Assembly (NCBI GenBank): GCA_023957015.1
Contig: JAMLHR010000006.1
Location: 24,684-88,683 of the forward strand
Reading direction: 5' to 3'
Origin: Thermomicrobiales bacterium
GTDB lineage: Bacteria; Chloroflexota; Chloroflexia; Thermomicrobiales; UBA6265
Length of the DNA: 64,000 nt
Positions 40,820 through 52,495 of this stretch are shown here, in pieces. The translations under genes were made by a program, and so were the position numbers. Under the pieces are notes generated by a model that worked only from the letters and a program-made list of their open reading frames with translations, made no database searches and was not told the DNA's origin. The stretch's first letter is position 1; every line of letters starts with the position of its first letter.

Positions 40820-41269
40820 ATGTCAGCAGAAGCGAAACTCCAGGAACTCGGTATCACCCTGCCGGAACCGGTCAGTCCGGCCGCTAACTATGTGCGCTAT
40901 CAGACCACCGGCAATCTGCTCTTTATCGCCGGTACAGGACCGGGCAACGTGCATCCGACGGGTAAGGTGGGCGCGGATATCACACCGGAACAAGCCTATG
41001 AAGCCGCTCGAGCCTGCGGTCTCCAGATTCTGGCCACCGTCCAGGCCGCATTGGGATCGCTGGATCGTGTCACCAAGACCGTGAAGGTCCTCGGTATGGT
41101 CAATGCCGATCCGCTGTTCGGTGGTCACCCGGGTGTGATCAACGGATGCTCCGATCTGCTGGTTGAGGTGCTCGGCGAGTCCGGTAAGCATACCCGCTCC
41201 GCGGTCGGAATGGGTTCGCTTCCAGGTGGAATTACTGTTGAAATAGAAGCGACGTTCGAATTCGAGTAA
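40820..41269 (+). CDS. RidA/YjgF family enamine/imine deaminase
   Basis: 149 residues, ATG 40820 behind AGGAAAG. The signature Arg with following SAVGMGSLPGGITVEIEATF, and GTGPGNVHPTGKVGADITPE near the N-terminus, fit the YjgF fold, which forms trimers. It is slightly longer than canonical RidA and closer to the YjgF/YoaB-type variants, so the catalytic role is probable, not certain. Confidence 0.88.
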   Translation: MSAEAKLQELGITLPEPVSPAANYVRYQTTGNLLFIAGTGPGNVHPTGKVGADITPEQAYEAARACGLQILATVQAALGSLDRVTKTVKVLGMVNADPLFGGHPGVINGCSDLLVEVLGESGKHTRSAVGMGSLPGGITVEIEATFEFE

Positions 41270-41405
41270 TATCCTCTGGAACGAACTGGGATTAACCTGC
41301 ACAATCGCGTGAATGTAACGACAATCGCGAGCCTGGTTCTAGTAACAGGATCAGGCTTGCGCATAAATACAACACCGCAGGTCGGAAAACAACGAGGATA
41401 GTACC

Positions 41406-41876
41406 TTGGATAAGCACAAGAAGGTCAGATTCACGGCCGAAGGATACGAACGCGTTTCCGCGGAACTCAAGGAACTCATTGAGGTGAAGCGACCCGAGGT
41501 CATTGCCGCCGTCGCTGAGGCCCGTTCACACGGTGACCTGCGCGAGAATGCCGCATATGACGTGGCCAGGCAGGATCAGGCGATGCTGGAGAAGCGCATC
41601 ACCGAGTTGGAGGACACCCTCCGCAACGCCGAGATCATGGAAGAGGACAGCACAGACCTCAGTGTTGTCGCCATGGGACGCACCGTGGCCGTCGATTTCG
41701 ATGGCGACGAAGAGGTCTACAAGATCGTCGGTCCCGCCGAAGCGCAACCGATGAAGAACGAGATTTCCGAGGAATCGCCGATCGGCAGCCAGATGATGGG
41801 CCACAAGGTTGGCGATAGCTTCAGCGTGGAGACACCGGGCGGTCCCGCCCGCATAACGATCAAGAGCATCACCTAG
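41406..41876 (+). CDS. greA: Transcription elongation factor GreA
   Basis: 156 residues from TTG 41406 with GAGGA upstream. Residues about 10-80 are the coiled-coil: RFTAEGYERVSAELKELIE and the tip SHGDLRENAAYDVARQDQ, whose acidic residues (Asp, Glu) enter the RNA polymerase secondary channel and stimulate transcript cleavage. Residues about 85-156 form the FKBP-like domain (VVAMGRTVAVDF, ISEESPIGSQMMGHKVGD). The next gene starts two bases after the stop. Confidence 0.95.
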   Translation: MDKHKKVRFTAEGYERVSAELKELIEVKRPEVIAAVAEARSHGDLRENAAYDVARQDQAMLEKRITELEDTLRNAEIMEEDSTDLSVVAMGRTVAVDFDGDEEVYKIVGPAEAQPMKNEISEESPIGSQMMGHKVGDSFSVETPGGPARITIKSIT

Positions 41877-41878
41877 CC

Positions 41879-42694
41879 ATGCCAGATACCGGATTTCGCC
41901 CAAGGATGAAATCCGCAGGACAATGGGTGCTTCGCTGGAGGCACCCGTTCTGGTGGTTGCCAGACGTCCCCACCGAGCAGGACGAAAGCTATCGCCGCAT
42001 CTGGGCGAATCTCCGCCAGATCGACAATGTGGCCGATGGACGTCACGATACCGACGCCTATTACGGGCGGAGTGGCGGCCTCGTCATCATCTGCGCGCGT
42101 GTGCCGGCCGAATGCTTCCATCCCACCATCCAGGACCTTCAGCGTGATCTCCTCAACCTTGGTTACGCCCGCATCGTCCCCGAATCGCACTACACCATCA
42201 CCGTTCAGGAACTGGGATATCTCAGCAGCGCCCCCAATGGCCGCGATGAGATCACGCGCGGCTGGCTGGATGACTATCTCGAGCAGTGCGAACTGAGTCT
42301 GCGCGATTTTCGTCCGTTCGATATCCGGTTGGGTGGGGCGAACTCATTCAACGACGCCGCGATTCTGGACGTACACGACAATGGCTGGTTGAGTCGCATT
42401 CACGACGTATTGGTCGATTTCGTTTCCCAGCCACCGCGAACCAGGTTCCCGTTTCTGCCGGAGTTCGTGATCGCCCAGTATCTGGAGCGAGCACCGATCG
42501 GAAATCTGGTGCCCCTGCTCACACCCTACCGCGATATCACGTTCGGTGAGTTCCGGGTGGAGAGTATTGACGTGCTCATGTACTCGACGGATGAGACCTT
42601 CCCGGAACCAGAGCTTATCCGCTCCTACCCACTGGGACAGCTCACCGGCTTTATGGATCGCGTCAACACTGCCGATGCACTGACGGCCGGATAG
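41879..42694 (+). CDS. 2H-phosphoesterase-like (LigT/2'-5' RNA ligase fold) protein, degenerate
   Basis: 271 residues, translationally coupled to greA. The C-terminal two thirds show the two-lobed 2H layout. The first motif HYTITVQEL (H-x-T) is near residue 101. The second should be an HxT followed by a hydrophobic strand, but reads PEFVIAQYL with no His. Trp/Pro-rich residues 15-30 (WRHPFWWLPD) have no match. The protein may have lost phosphodiesterase activity. No partner is adjacent. Confidence 0.5.
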   Translation: MPDTGFRPRMKSAGQWVLRWRHPFWWLPDVPTEQDESYRRIWANLRQIDNVADGRHDTDAYYGRSGGLVIICARVPAECFHPTIQDLQRDLLNLGYARIVPESHYTITVQELGYLSSAPNGRDEITRGWLDDYLEQCELSLRDFRPFDIRLGGANSFNDAAILDVHDNGWLSRIHDVLVDFVSQPPRTRFPFLPEFVIAQYLERAPIGNLVPLLTPYRDITFGEFRVESIDVLMYSTDETFPEPELIRSYPLGQLTGFMDRVNTADALTAG

Positions 42695-42698
42695 ACGA

Positions 42699-42723
42699 AA
42701 CCCCAGGCGCAAGCCCTGGGGTT
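42699..42723. terminator. Bidirectional hairpin between convergent genes
   Basis: AACCCCAGG (42699-42707) pairs with CCTGGGGTT (42715-42723) around 7 bases, between the 2H-like and FMN reductase genes. Confidence 0.8.
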
Positions 42724-42742
42724 CCAACATCATCAACGGCGA

Positions 42743-43333
42743 TTAGTCCGCAGCAACGGCCTGAACCGACTGGCCGTATGGGACGCGGTTTCGCATCTCG
42801 CGCAGGGCCACGCCCCACCACTCCAGATTGTCCAGCATCAGTGTGGCGGCATTACTAACCACCTCAGCTTCCACCGGCTGACCATCGGCATCGAACTTCG
42901 TCCATGCCAACGGGAAGGCGACAGACTCACGGATGGTCGTAGCGTGCACCTCGGCGAAGACGATCCGCAGCGCCTCGACCGCACGCAGGCCACCTGAGAT
43001 GCCACCATAGGCAACAAAGCCAACCGGCTTGCCGTGCCACTCCTTCTTCAAGGCGTCGATGGCCGTCTTGAGCGGTCCGGCGAAGCTATGGTTGTACTCC
43101 TGTGTCACCACCACTATCGCATCGGCGGCGGCAATCTGCTCGGAGAACCGCTCGACATCGCTGTTGCGGGTCATATTACCGGGGATGTTGTAGTCGGCCA
43201 GATCGATCACATTGACGGTGTAGCCACCGTGCATGCGCGCACGCTCAGCGTACCAGCGAGCAACGGTAGGACCAAATCGGCCTTCGCGAACGGAGCCGAT
43301 AACGATAGCAAGATTAAGTGGACGGGAATCCAT
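42743..43333 (-). CDS. NADPH-dependent FMN reductase
   Basis: 196 residues from ATG 43333, with AGGAG about eight bases upstream. Flavodoxin-like fold with the phosphate loop IGSVREGRFGPTVARWY near the N-terminus, VVVTQEYNHSFAGPLKTAID and VAYGGISGGLRAVEALR in the later strands, as in the YieF/ArsH-like reductases. It reduces FMN or quinones/azo dyes with NADPH. The substrate is unknown. It stands alone. Confidence 0.9.
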   Translation of the reverse strand: MDSRPLNLAIVIGSVREGRFGPTVARWYAERARMHGGYTVNVIDLADYNIPGNMTRNSDVERFSEQIAAADAIVVVTQEYNHSFAGPLKTAIDALKKEWHGKPVGFVAYGGISGGLRAVEALRIVFAEVHATTIRESVAFPLAWTKFDADGQPVEAEVVSNAATLMLDNLEWWGVALREMRNRVPYGQSVQAVAAD

Positions 43334-43527
43334 GGGAGACATCTCCTGAGAGTGCAAAACGAACGAGGTCAAGTGTAATCCTGATCTCATTACTATATAT
43401 TAGGAACTTACTTTATACAACAGGCAACGGCGAGAGATACCCTCAACCCGGACAACTCACAAGCGCAGTGTGCGTTGAGGAGAATCCTCCGTCGCGCTTG
43501 CTCGGTCCAGGTCTACACGGCGGGCAT

Positions 43528-44610
43528 CTACACGCGGGTGAGGACCGCGTCTCCAAACTCGCTGGTGGAGGCAGAGCCGCCGAGATCGCCGGTGTGAACA
43601 CCGTCGTTGACGGCGTTATCAACCGCAGCTTCAATCGCAGCCGCAGCCTCGGACTCGTTCAGCGACATCCGCATCATCATCGCGGCGGAAAGGATCATCC
43701 CAGCCGGATTGGCGATGCCCTGCCCGGCAATATCCGGTGCGGAACCGTGAATCGGCTCGTAAAGACCGATGCGGCGACCATTCTCAGCCGGAGCGCCAAG
43801 CGATGCCGAGGGTAGCAAACCAATGCTACCACCGAGTACTGACGCTTCATCGGTGAGAATATCGCCGAACATGTTCTCGGTGACGATCACATCGTAAGCA
43901 CCTGGCTGCTGGATCAGCTTCATCGTCATCGCATCGACAAGCATGTGCTCAAGCGTGATATCCGGATTGGCGGCACCGATCTCGGTGGTGATTTCCCGCC
44001 ACATGCGGCTGGAATCGAGCACATTGGCCTTATCGACACTGGTCACACGTCCCTTGCGGCCACGCGCCAGTTCGAACGCCAACTCGACGATGCGACGCAC
44101 TTCATACTCGCGATAAATCAACGTGTCCATCGCCACACGGCCCTGCTCGTCCGTCCAGCGCTTGCGGTCACCAAAGTAGATACCACCGGTGAGCTCGCGC
44201 ACGACCAACATATCGGTGCCGCGGAGGCGATTCTCCTTGATCGGTGAGGCGACCAGCAGCGCCTCGTTAGCGGTAACCGGTCGCAGATTGGCGAAGAGGC
44301 CAAGTTCCTTGCGAATCTTGAGCAAGCCCTGCTCCGGACGCACCGCGGCGGAAGGGTTGTCCCACTTCGGTCCGCCAACGGAGCCCAGAAGCACCGCATC
44401 GGAAGCCCGGGCGGCCTCGATATCCTCATCGCGCAGCGGTGTGCCATAGGCGTCGATGGCGCAGCCGCCGATCAGGCGCGTATCCAAGTTGAGCGAGAAG
44501 CCGAACTTCGTGGCCGCAGCTTCAGCGACACGAGTCGCCTGGGTCATAACCTCTGGTCCGACACCATCGCCGGGGAGCAGCGTAATGTTGTAGACGTTGC
44601 CGGATGTCAT
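43528..44610 (-). CDS. leuB: 3-isopropylmalate dehydrogenase
   Basis: 360 residues; ATG 44610 overlaps the leuD stop (ATGA). ITLLPGDGVGPEVMTQA, GSVGGPKWDN, ENRLRGTDMLVVRELTGGIYFG and the metal/substrate motif VTENMFGDILTDEASVLGGSIG are intact. Third dedicated step of leucine synthesis, NAD-dependent. It is the last gene of the ilv-leu run. Confidence 0.96.
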   Translation of the reverse strand: MTSGNVYNITLLPGDGVGPEVMTQATRVAEAAATKFGFSLNLDTRLIGGCAIDAYGTPLRDEDIEAARASDAVLLGSVGGPKWDNPSAAVRPEQGLLKIRKELGLFANLRPVTANEALLVASPIKENRLRGTDMLVVRELTGGIYFGDRKRWTDEQGRVAMDTLIYREYEVRRIVELAFELARGRKGRVTSVDKANVLDSSRMWREITTEIGAANPDITLEHMLVDAMTMKLIQQPGAYDVIVTENMFGDILTDEASVLGGSIGLLPSASLGAPAENGRRIGLYEPIHGSAPDIAGQGIANPAGMILSAAMMMRMSLNESEAAAAIEAAVDNAVNDGVHTGDLGGSASTSEFGDAVLTRV

Positions 44611-45224
44611 GAAACCTTTGCCTCCGGATGATCGACCAAGGGCATCCAGGGCTTGCGCTGGGCCTCATAAGCCGCGATGTCATCCTCATGTTGCATAGTG
44701 ATACCGATATCATCGAGACCGTTCAGTAACCGATGCTGGGTGAAGTCATCGAGCGGGAATGTGGTCTGCATGCCAAGTCTTGGCACGGAAACGGTGCGTG
44801 TTTCGACATCAACCACGACCTCCAGGAACGGGTGTTCCTGGGCGGCCTCCATCAACTCGGCACCGAATTGCTCGTCCACCTGCACCGGCACGAGACCGGC
44901 CTTGGTAGCATTGTTACGGAAGATATCACCGAACCTGGGCGAGATCACGGCCTGGAAGCCGTAATCCATCAGCGCCCAAACGGCGTGCTCGCGGCTGGAG
45001 CCAGTACCGAAGTTCGGACCGGCAACCAGCACCTTCGTACCCTCGAACTCGGGTCGGTTGAGCACGAACTGAGGGTCACTCTCGCGCCATGCGGAGAACA
45101 AGCCCTCGCCGAAGCCGGTGCGTTCGACACGCTTCAGCCAGACGGCGGGGATTATCTGATCGGTATCGACATCGCTGCGATCAAGTGGCGCAACGCGTCC
45201 CTCGATTTTCTTGATAGGTTCCAT
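44607..45224 (-). CDS. leuD: 3-isopropylmalate dehydratase small subunit
   Basis: 205 residues from ATG 45224, with AGGAG about six bases upstream. PLDRSDVDTDQIIPAVWLK and the signature NFGTGSSREHAVWAL are present. It partners LeuC to isomerise 2- to 3-isopropylmalate. It lies between leuC and leuB, overlapping leuB by four bases. Confidence 0.96.
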   Translation of the reverse strand: MEPIKKIEGRVAPLDRSDVDTDQIIPAVWLKRVERTGFGEGLFSAWRESDPQFVLNRPEFEGTKVLVAGPNFGTGSSREHAVWALMDYGFQAVISPRFGDIFRNNATKAGLVPVQVDEQFGAELMEAAQEHPFLEVVVDVETRTVSVPRLGMQTTFPLDDFTQHRLLNGLDDIGITMQHEDDIAAYEAQRKPWMPLVDHPEAKVS

Positions 45225-45253
45225 TGCGTGCTCCTGTTTCGAACCTCGTTCCG

Positions 45254-45281
45254 TTGTCCGGGGGGACAAACCCGGAGGCTA
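45254..45281. repeat. Palindromic extragenic repeat between leuC and leuD
   Basis: TTGTCC (45254-45259) and GGACAA (45264-45269) are inverted, followed by CCCGG and ending GGCTAC, which overlaps the leuC stop codon. It has the same CTAC end as other elements of the family. Confidence 0.4.
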
Positions 45282-46685
45282 CGTGAGATCGGCGGGGGTG
45301 GCGAAATGGCCGAGAACGGCAGTCGCAGCGGCAACCTGGGGCGAAACCAGGTGCGTGCGACCGCCCTTACCCTGGCGACCCTCGAAGTTGCGATTGCTGG
45401 TGCTGGCACAGCGCTCACCCGGGGCGAGCTGATCCGGATTCATACCAAGACACATCGAGCATCCGGCGGATCGCCATTCGAAACCGGCTTCCAGGAAAAT
45501 CCGATCCAAACCTTCCTGTTCCGCCTGCGCCTTCACGCGCATCGAACCCGGAACCACCATCGCCCGGAGACCATCGGCAACCCGACGCCCTTCAAGAATG
45601 CGAGCGGCGCTGCGGAGATCCTCAATGCGGGCATTCGTGCAGCTGCCGAGGAAGATGGTATCCACCTTGATATCGCGCATTGGTGTGCCGGGTTTGAGAT
45701 CCATGTACTTGAGTGCGCGGGCAGCGGCTTCGCGATCACCCTCGTTTTCAAACATATCGGGATCGGGAACGAACTGATCGATCGAGGTCACCTGGCCGGG
45801 GTTGGTACCCCAACTGACGTGCGGCTGGAGAGCATTACCGTCCAGGATCACTTCCCGGTCATAGGTCGCACCTTCGTCGGTCGGGAGTGTGCGCCAGTCA
45901 TCCAACGCACCCTCCCAATCCGCACCCTTCGGTGCGTATTTGCGTCCCTCAACATAGGCATAGGTCGTATCATCTGGCGCGATCATGCCAGCCTTGGCAC
46001 CGCCCTCAATGCTCATATTGCAGATCGTCATCCGGCCTTCCATCGAAAGGTTACGGATGACTTCGCCGCGGTACTCGACGATGGCACCGACACCACCACC
46101 GGTGCCGATCTTGCCGATGATCGCCAGGATGACATCCTTGGCGGTCACACCCTCCTGGAGGGTGCCATCGACCGTAATCGCCATCGTCTGCGGACGGTTC
46201 TGCGGCAGCGTCTGCGTGGCGAGCACATGTTCGACCTCGCTCGTACCGATACCGAACGCGAGGGCACCGAAAGCACCGTGTGTACTGGTGTGGCTATCAC
46301 CGCAAACGATCGTCATACCAGGCTGGGTGAGACCCTGCTCCGGACCGATAATGTGGACGATACCCTGCCCTGGCGCACCCATCGGGTGCAACTTGATACC
46401 GAAATCACGTGCGTTCTCGGTCAGCTTACTCAGTTGCTTGGCGGAGATCGGATCGGCAACCGGCAGGTTGATACCGATCGTGGGCACGTTGTGGTCAGCC
46501 GTGGCGATCGTTAGATCGGGCCGACGCACCCGACGGCCATGCATACGCAGGCCATCAAACGCCTGCGGACTGGTCACCTCATGCACGAGATGGAGATCGA
46601 TGAAGAGCAAGTCGGGCTCGTTATCCGCATGCCTCACCACATGCCGATCCCACAACTTTTCCGCGAGTGTCTTGGGTTGGGTCAC
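45279..46685 (-). CDS. leuC: 3-isopropylmalate dehydratase large subunit
   Basis: 468 residues from GTG 46685, which overlaps the methyltransferase stop (GTGA). Aconitase-type 4Fe-4S ligands lie in [17 protein letters not shown] and [31 protein letters not shown] carries the substrate/Fe-S region. It forms the heterodimer with LeuD. Confidence 0.97.
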   Translation of the reverse strand: MTQPKTLAEKLWDRHVVRHADNEPDLLFIDLHLVHEVTSPQAFDGLRMHGRRVRRPDLTIATADHNVPTIGINLPVADPISAKQLSKLTENARDFGIKLHPMGAPGQGIVHIIGPEQGLTQPGMTIVCGDSHTSTHGAFGALAFGIGTSEVEHVLATQTLPQNRPQTMAITVDGTLQEGVTAKDVILAIIGKIGTGGGVGAIVEYRGEVIRNLSMEGRMTICNMSIEGGAKAGMIAPDDTTYAYVEGRKYAPKGADWEGALDDWRTLPTDEGATYDREVILDGNALQPHVSWGTNPGQVTSIDQFVPDPDMFENEGDREAAARALKYMDLKPGTPMRDIKVDTIFLGSCTNARIEDLRSAARILEGRRVADGLRAMVVPGSMRVKAQAEQEGLDRIFLEAGFEWRSAGCSMCLGMNPDQLAPGERCASTSNRNFEGRQGKGGRTHLVSPQVAAATAVLGHFATPADLT

Positions 46686-47428
46686 GAAACTGATCCTTGG
46701 TTCTCGGCCGGTTTACGTCCGGCAAATACAGAAAGCTCAAAGCACTTGAAAGCGCAATCACAATCGACAAAGCCGATCTCGCGCAGCCATTCCACCTGAT
46801 CCCAAACTGGTGCGAGGATGTTGGCCCCGCCATCCGCGCGATCACGGTAACTGGCATACACCTCATCGTAATCGGCCTCGTGGCCACGAGCGGCGTAGAG
46901 GCAATCCACCATCAATTTATCGTACGCGCGGTTGTACAAATCAGTCGCACTGGCGACGTGTTCGATCTGGACGAACATCCCACCCGGCTTGAGCCAGGAG
47001 AAGACGGTCTCATAGAGTGATCGCTTCATCTCATGGGGGATGTGGTGGATAGCGAATCGACTGGCGATCAGATCGAATGGCCCACGCGCCTCAATGGCGG
47101 CATGCCAATCGGTCTCACGAAAATCTCCTGCCACAAACATCGTGTCCAGCTGCGAATCTGCGAAGCGAGCACGAGCCGCATCCAGGAACGGATCGGAGAA
47201 GTCCTGAAGAGTGGCGTGCGCGACTGGTTGCTGACGCATGACCTCGGCGGTGACGATGCCATCGCCACAGCCGAGATCGAGCATGGTCCGCACCTCAAGG
47301 CCAGCGGCATCGAGCAAGCGATGCATGACCTCAAAGTGCATATCAACAAAAGGGATGGCAGTCCGGCTGACACCGTAGTTGGCGGCTACAGCGGCATTCT
47401 GCCAGATAACATCTTCTCGGGCTGTCAT
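46682..47428 (-). CDS. SAM-dependent methyltransferase inside the leu operon
   Basis: 248 residues; ATG 47428 begins one base after the leuA stop, and its stop overlaps leuC, so it is coupled on both sides. Class I Rossmann fold: motif [17 protein letters not shown], motif II-like region with [10 protein letters not shown], and [20 protein letters not shown] typical of small-molecule methyltransferases. The substrate is unknown. Position between leuA and leuC suggests a link to leucine or keto acid metabolism, or simple hitch-hiking. No leucine-pathway step is known to need such an enzyme. Confidence 0.85.
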   Translation of the reverse strand: MTAREDVIWQNAAVAANYGVSRTAIPFVDMHFEVMHRLLDAAGLEVRTMLDLGCGDGIVTAEVMRQQPVAHATLQDFSDPFLDAARARFADSQLDTMFVAGDFRETDWHAAIEARGPFDLIASRFAIHHIPHEMKRSLYETVFSWLKPGGMFVQIEHVASATDLYNRAYDKLMVDCLYAARGHEADYDEVYASYRDRADGGANILAPVWDQVEWLREIGFVDCDCAFKCFELSVFAGRKPAENQGSVS

Positions 47429-47429
47429 G

Positions 47430-49022
47430 CTACGTCCACCGTGAGGTGGATGACGTCGCCGCCAGCACCACCTCCGACTGGTCGGAAGCGATATGGCCGA
47501 TCGCGGCCAGATAGGCCTTGGCCGATGCCTCGACGGTATCGGTAGCCAATCCGTGACCACTGTAGGTCTGGCCATCATGGCGCACACGCACGTGTACCTG
47601 ACCCTGGGCGTCTTCACCCGGCGTCACCGCTTCGACCTGGAAGTAAACGAGTTCGGTCTCAAGACCAAGGGCGGAATCGATGGCACCAAGAAGGGCATCA
47701 ATCGGACCATTTCCGGTGCCACGACCAGCGAACTGCTGACCGTCTCGACTGACGACCACCATGGCGTTGGCATCGCCGCCCTTGCCGGAGGTCACACTGA
47801 AATCATCGAGATGAATCGCGCTCCCGGAGACAACCTGCTGATCGGCAATCAACGCCTCAATATCAGCACCGGTGACGTGCTTCTTGCGGTCAGCCAGCTC
47901 CAGGAATCGTTCGTAGGCCGACTGCATAGCCTCATCATCCAGCTTGATACCGAGATCAGACAGCGCCGCCCGGAAACCAGCGCGACCGCTGTGCTTGCCC
48001 AGCACGAGACTCTTGCCTTCCCACCCTACATCGGCGGGATTCATGATCTCGTAGGTGGTGCGTTCCTTGAGCATGCCATCCTGATGGATACCGGCTTCGT
48101 GCGCGAAGGCGTTGGAGCCAACGATCGCCTTGTTCGCCTGCACCGCCAAACCGGTGAGCCCGCTCACCAGTCGCGAAGTTGGTACCAGGCGTTCGGTGAC
48201 CACACGCGTCTGAGCGCCGCCCAGTTCGTTGCCACGCGTGGCCAGCGCCATCACGACTTCCTCCAACGAGGTGTTACCGGCGCGCTCACCGATACCATTC
48301 ATCGTGACCTCAACCTGCCGCGCACCAGCCTTGACGGCGATGAGCGTATTGGCGGTGGCCATACCCAGATCATCGTGACAATGGACGGAGAAGATTACGT
48401 TCTCCGCACCACGCACGTTCTCCTTCAGGTAGGAGATGAGCTCGTAATACTCAAAGGGTGTGGTGTAGCCAACGGTATCTGGCACATTGAGGGTGGTGGC
48501 GCCGCACTCGACGGCCACACTAAACACTTCCGCCATGTACTCGCGATCGGAACGGGTCGCATCCTCACAGGAGAACTCAACATCTTCCACATACGAGCGG
48601 GCAAGCGTGACTGCTTCGCGCACACGTTCAATCACCTGCTCACGCGTCATCCGCAGCTTGTACTTCAGGTGGATATCGCTGGTGGCAATAAACGTATGGA
48701 TACGGGCCTTCTCGGCTGGAGCCACCGCCTGGGCGGCACGCTCGATATCGCTCTTGTTGGCGCGCGCCAGACCGGCAATGGTCACGCCAGTACCGGCGCT
48801 GCGACGCGCGATCTCACGTACGGCCTCAAAATCACCAGGCGATGCCGCCGGGAAACCAGCCTCAATCACATCCACCTGGAGCTTAAACAGGGCATCCGCG
48901 ACTTCGAGTTTCTCTTCCGCCGTAAGTGTGGCTCCTGGTGATTGCTCGCCATCCCGAAGGGTGGTATCGAAGACAATCACGCGGTCACGTACAGCCGATA
49001 CGTTAATCTCTCCGTCGCTCAT
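47430..49022 (-). CDS. leuA: 2-isopropylmalate synthase
   Basis: 530 residues, ATG 49022. Catalytic TIM barrel: VIVFDTTLRDGEQSPGATL, FSCEDATRSD, SVHCHDDLGMATANTLIAV (metal His-x-His) and NGIGERAGNTSLEEVVMAL. The C-terminal LeuA allosteric domain (about 390-520) is present, so leucine feedback is expected. It condenses acetyl-CoA with 2-oxoisovalerate. Confidence 0.97.
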   Translation of the reverse strand: MSDGEINVSAVRDRVIVFDTTLRDGEQSPGATLTAEEKLEVADALFKLQVDVIEAGFPAASPGDFEAVREIARRSAGTGVTIAGLARANKSDIERAAQAVAPAEKARIHTFIATSDIHLKYKLRMTREQVIERVREAVTLARSYVEDVEFSCEDATRSDREYMAEVFSVAVECGATTLNVPDTVGYTTPFEYYELISYLKENVRGAENVIFSVHCHDDLGMATANTLIAVKAGARQVEVTMNGIGERAGNTSLEEVVMALATRGNELGGAQTRVVTERLVPTSRLVSGLTGLAVQANKAIVGSNAFAHEAGIHQDGMLKERTTYEIMNPADVGWEGKSLVLGKHSGRAGFRAALSDLGIKLDDEAMQSAYERFLELADRKKHVTGADIEALIADQQVVSGSAIHLDDFSVTSGKGGDANAMVVVSRDGQQFAGRGTGNGPIDALLGAIDSALGLETELVYFQVEAVTPGEDAQGQVHVRVRHDGQTYSGHGLATDTVEASAKAYLAAIGHIASDQSEVVLAATSSTSRWT

Positions 49023-49039
49023 TTCTTTGCCCTTTCTGC

Positions 49040-49094
49040 GGGAGGGGTACTCACCCCTCCCAAGCGGGCGGACACCCTGCGGGGTCCGCCCCTA

Positions 49095-49097
<3 letters not shown>
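49040..49097. repeat. Two-hairpin extragenic repeat between ilvC and leuA
   Basis: GGGAGGGG with CCCCTCCC around TACTCA, then GGGCGGACACC with GGGGTCCGCCC, ending CCCTACTA at the ilvC stop codon. It matches the palindromic family with CTAC ends. It could act as a terminator or processing site between ilvC and leuA. Confidence 0.55.
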
Positions 49098-50751
<1,654 letters not shown>

Positions 50752-50755
50752 GGGA

Positions 50756-52495
50756 TTACTCCTCTTCCTTTCGACCTTCGATCATCTGCGAGTTGGAAGC
50801 ACCCGGTGCGACCATCGGATAGACGTTCGCTTCCGGCTCGACCACAAAGTCGATCAGCACCGGCCCCTTAATGGAACGCGCCTTCTCGATGGCTGGACGA
50901 ATCTCGGCGTCGGTGCGGACGCGGATACCGGTGGCACCGTACGCCTCGGCCAGCTTGACGAAATCGGGTCCGCTGATCGCGACTTCGGAGTAATTGCGAG
51001 CGTGGAAGAGATCCTGCCACTGCCGCACCATACCGAGATACCCGTTGTTGATAATGGCGATATTGATATCGAGGTTCTCCTGAACGGCGGTCGCCAACTC
51101 AGTACCGCTCATCTGGAAGCCACCATCACCGATGATCGTCCAGACCTCGAGATCGGGTCGGCCCATCTTGGCACCAACCGCGCTCGGTAAGCCGAAGCCC
51201 ATTGTACCGAGACCGCCACTGGTGATCCAGCGCTTGCCGTGCTTCACACCTAGATGCTGAGCCGCCCACATTTGGTGCTGACCGACATCGGTGGTAACGA
51301 TCGCCTCGTGACCGGTGGCGTCCGCGATTTCCTTGATGATGGCGTATGGCTCTGGCCAGGCCGGTCGGTCCTCGAGTGCAGCGCGGAGAACACGATTGTG
51401 CTGGCCCTCAATCCAGGTGCGCCAGGCGGAATGATCGCCAGCCTTGACCTCGGGTGTCAGGAGCTTCAACACCTCTTTGATATCGCCTACCACCGGCACC
51501 GCAGTCTTGACGTTCTTGCCGATCTCGGCGGGATCGATATCGACATGGATCACACGTGCATTCGGCGCGAATCCGGAGAGATTGCCAGTGGCACGATCGT
51601 CGAAACGAGCGCCGAAGTTGATCAGCAGATCGCACTCGTCCAGCGCGCGATTGGCGCGGCGATGGCCGTGCATACCCATCATGCCGATCGCCAGCGGATG
51701 CATCTCGTCCATCGCACCCAGACCCAAGAGCGTGAAGATCGTCGGGATACCAGTCTTCTCCACCAACTCGGTAAACTCGGCTTCGGCACCGGAGAGGATG
51801 ACACCATGACCGGCCATAATCAGCGGTCGCTTGGCCTGCGCGATCTCATCGGCGGCGAGTCGCACCTGGCGCATATTCGGAATCGTGGTGGGTTGATAGC
51901 TCTTGCGCGGTGTCAGCTTGGCGGGAATGTATTCGGTCTTGGCGACGAAGATATTTTTGGGGATATCCACCAGCACGGGTCCTGGTCGACCGGATCGGGC
52001 CAGGTAGAAGGCTTCCTTGATGGTAGTGGCGATATCGGCAACATTGTGCACGATATAGTTATGCTTCGTAACCGGCAGGGTAATACCGGTAATATCCACT
52101 TCCTGGAAACCATCGCGGCCGATCAGCGGCTCAATCACCTGACCGGTAATGGCAACGATCGGCACTGAATCCAGCATCGCATCGGCAAGGGCAGTCACCA
52201 GGTTCGTCGCACCGGGTCCGGAGGTGGCGATACAGCAGCCGACCTTACCAGTAGCGCGGGCGTAGCCGATAGCAGCCATGCCGGACCACTGCTCAAAGCG
52301 GGTCAGCACGTGATGCAGGCCGGAATCGGGAATCGCATCATAGAGCGGGATAACGGCACCACCAGGATACCCAAATACCGTTGTGACGCCCTCGGCCTCA
52401 ATGGCGCGGCAGGTAATCTGCGCCCCGGTCAAGACCTCGGGCCCGGTATGCTGGGTGGCTTCGGCTCGTTGGGTTGTGGGATCTGTGGCGACCAT
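50756..52495 (-). CDS. ilvB: Acetolactate synthase large (catalytic) subunit
   Basis: 579 residues from ATG 52495 (GAGGAG nearby); an open frame continues upstream but lacks conservation. TPP-domain motifs: VFGYPGGAVIPLYDAI with the activating Glu at position 68 in a non-standard context (RFEQWSGMAA instead of the usual HEQGAAHMA), and the TPP-Mg signature IIGDGGFQMSGTELATAV with IINNGYLG. FAD and pyruvate domains are complete. It condenses two pyruvates, or pyruvate plus 2-oxobutyrate. It is the first structural gene of the ilv-leu run, behind an attenuator. Confidence 0.95.
   Translation of the reverse strand: MVATDPTTQRAEATQHTGPEVLTGAQITCRAIEAEGVTTVFGYPGGAVIPLYDAIPDSGLHHVLTRFEQWSGMAAIGYARATGKVGCCIATSGPGATNLVTALADAMLDSVPIVAITGQVIEPLIGRDGFQEVDITGITLPVTKHNYIVHNVADIATTIKEAFYLARSGRPGPVLVDIPKNIFVAKTEYIPAKLTPRKSYQPTTIPNMRQVRLAADEIAQAKRPLIMAGHGVILSGAEAEFTELVEKTGIPTIFTLLGLGAMDEMHPLAIGMMGMHGHRRANRALDECDLLINFGARFDDRATGNLSGFAPNARVIHVDIDPAEIGKNVKTAVPVVGDIKEVLKLLTPEVKAGDHSAWRTWIEGQHNRVLRAALEDRPAWPEPYAIIKEIADATGHEAIVTTDVGQHQMWAAQHLGVKHGKRWITSGGLGTMGFGLPSAVGAKMGRPDLEVWTIIGDGGFQMSGTELATAVQENLDINIAIINNGYLGMVRQWQDLFHARNYSEVAISGPDFVKLAEAYGATGIRVRTDAEIRPAIEKARSIKGPVLIDFVVEPEANVYPMVAPGASNSQMIEGRKEEE

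Noticed and set aside
44733..46514. 593-codon plus-strand ORF opposite leuC/leuD
   Set aside because: Antisense shadow of the conserved leu genes with no recognisable motif.
47493..48941. 482-codon plus-strand ORF opposite leuA
   Set aside because: Antisense shadow of leuA; His/Asp-rich low-information translation.
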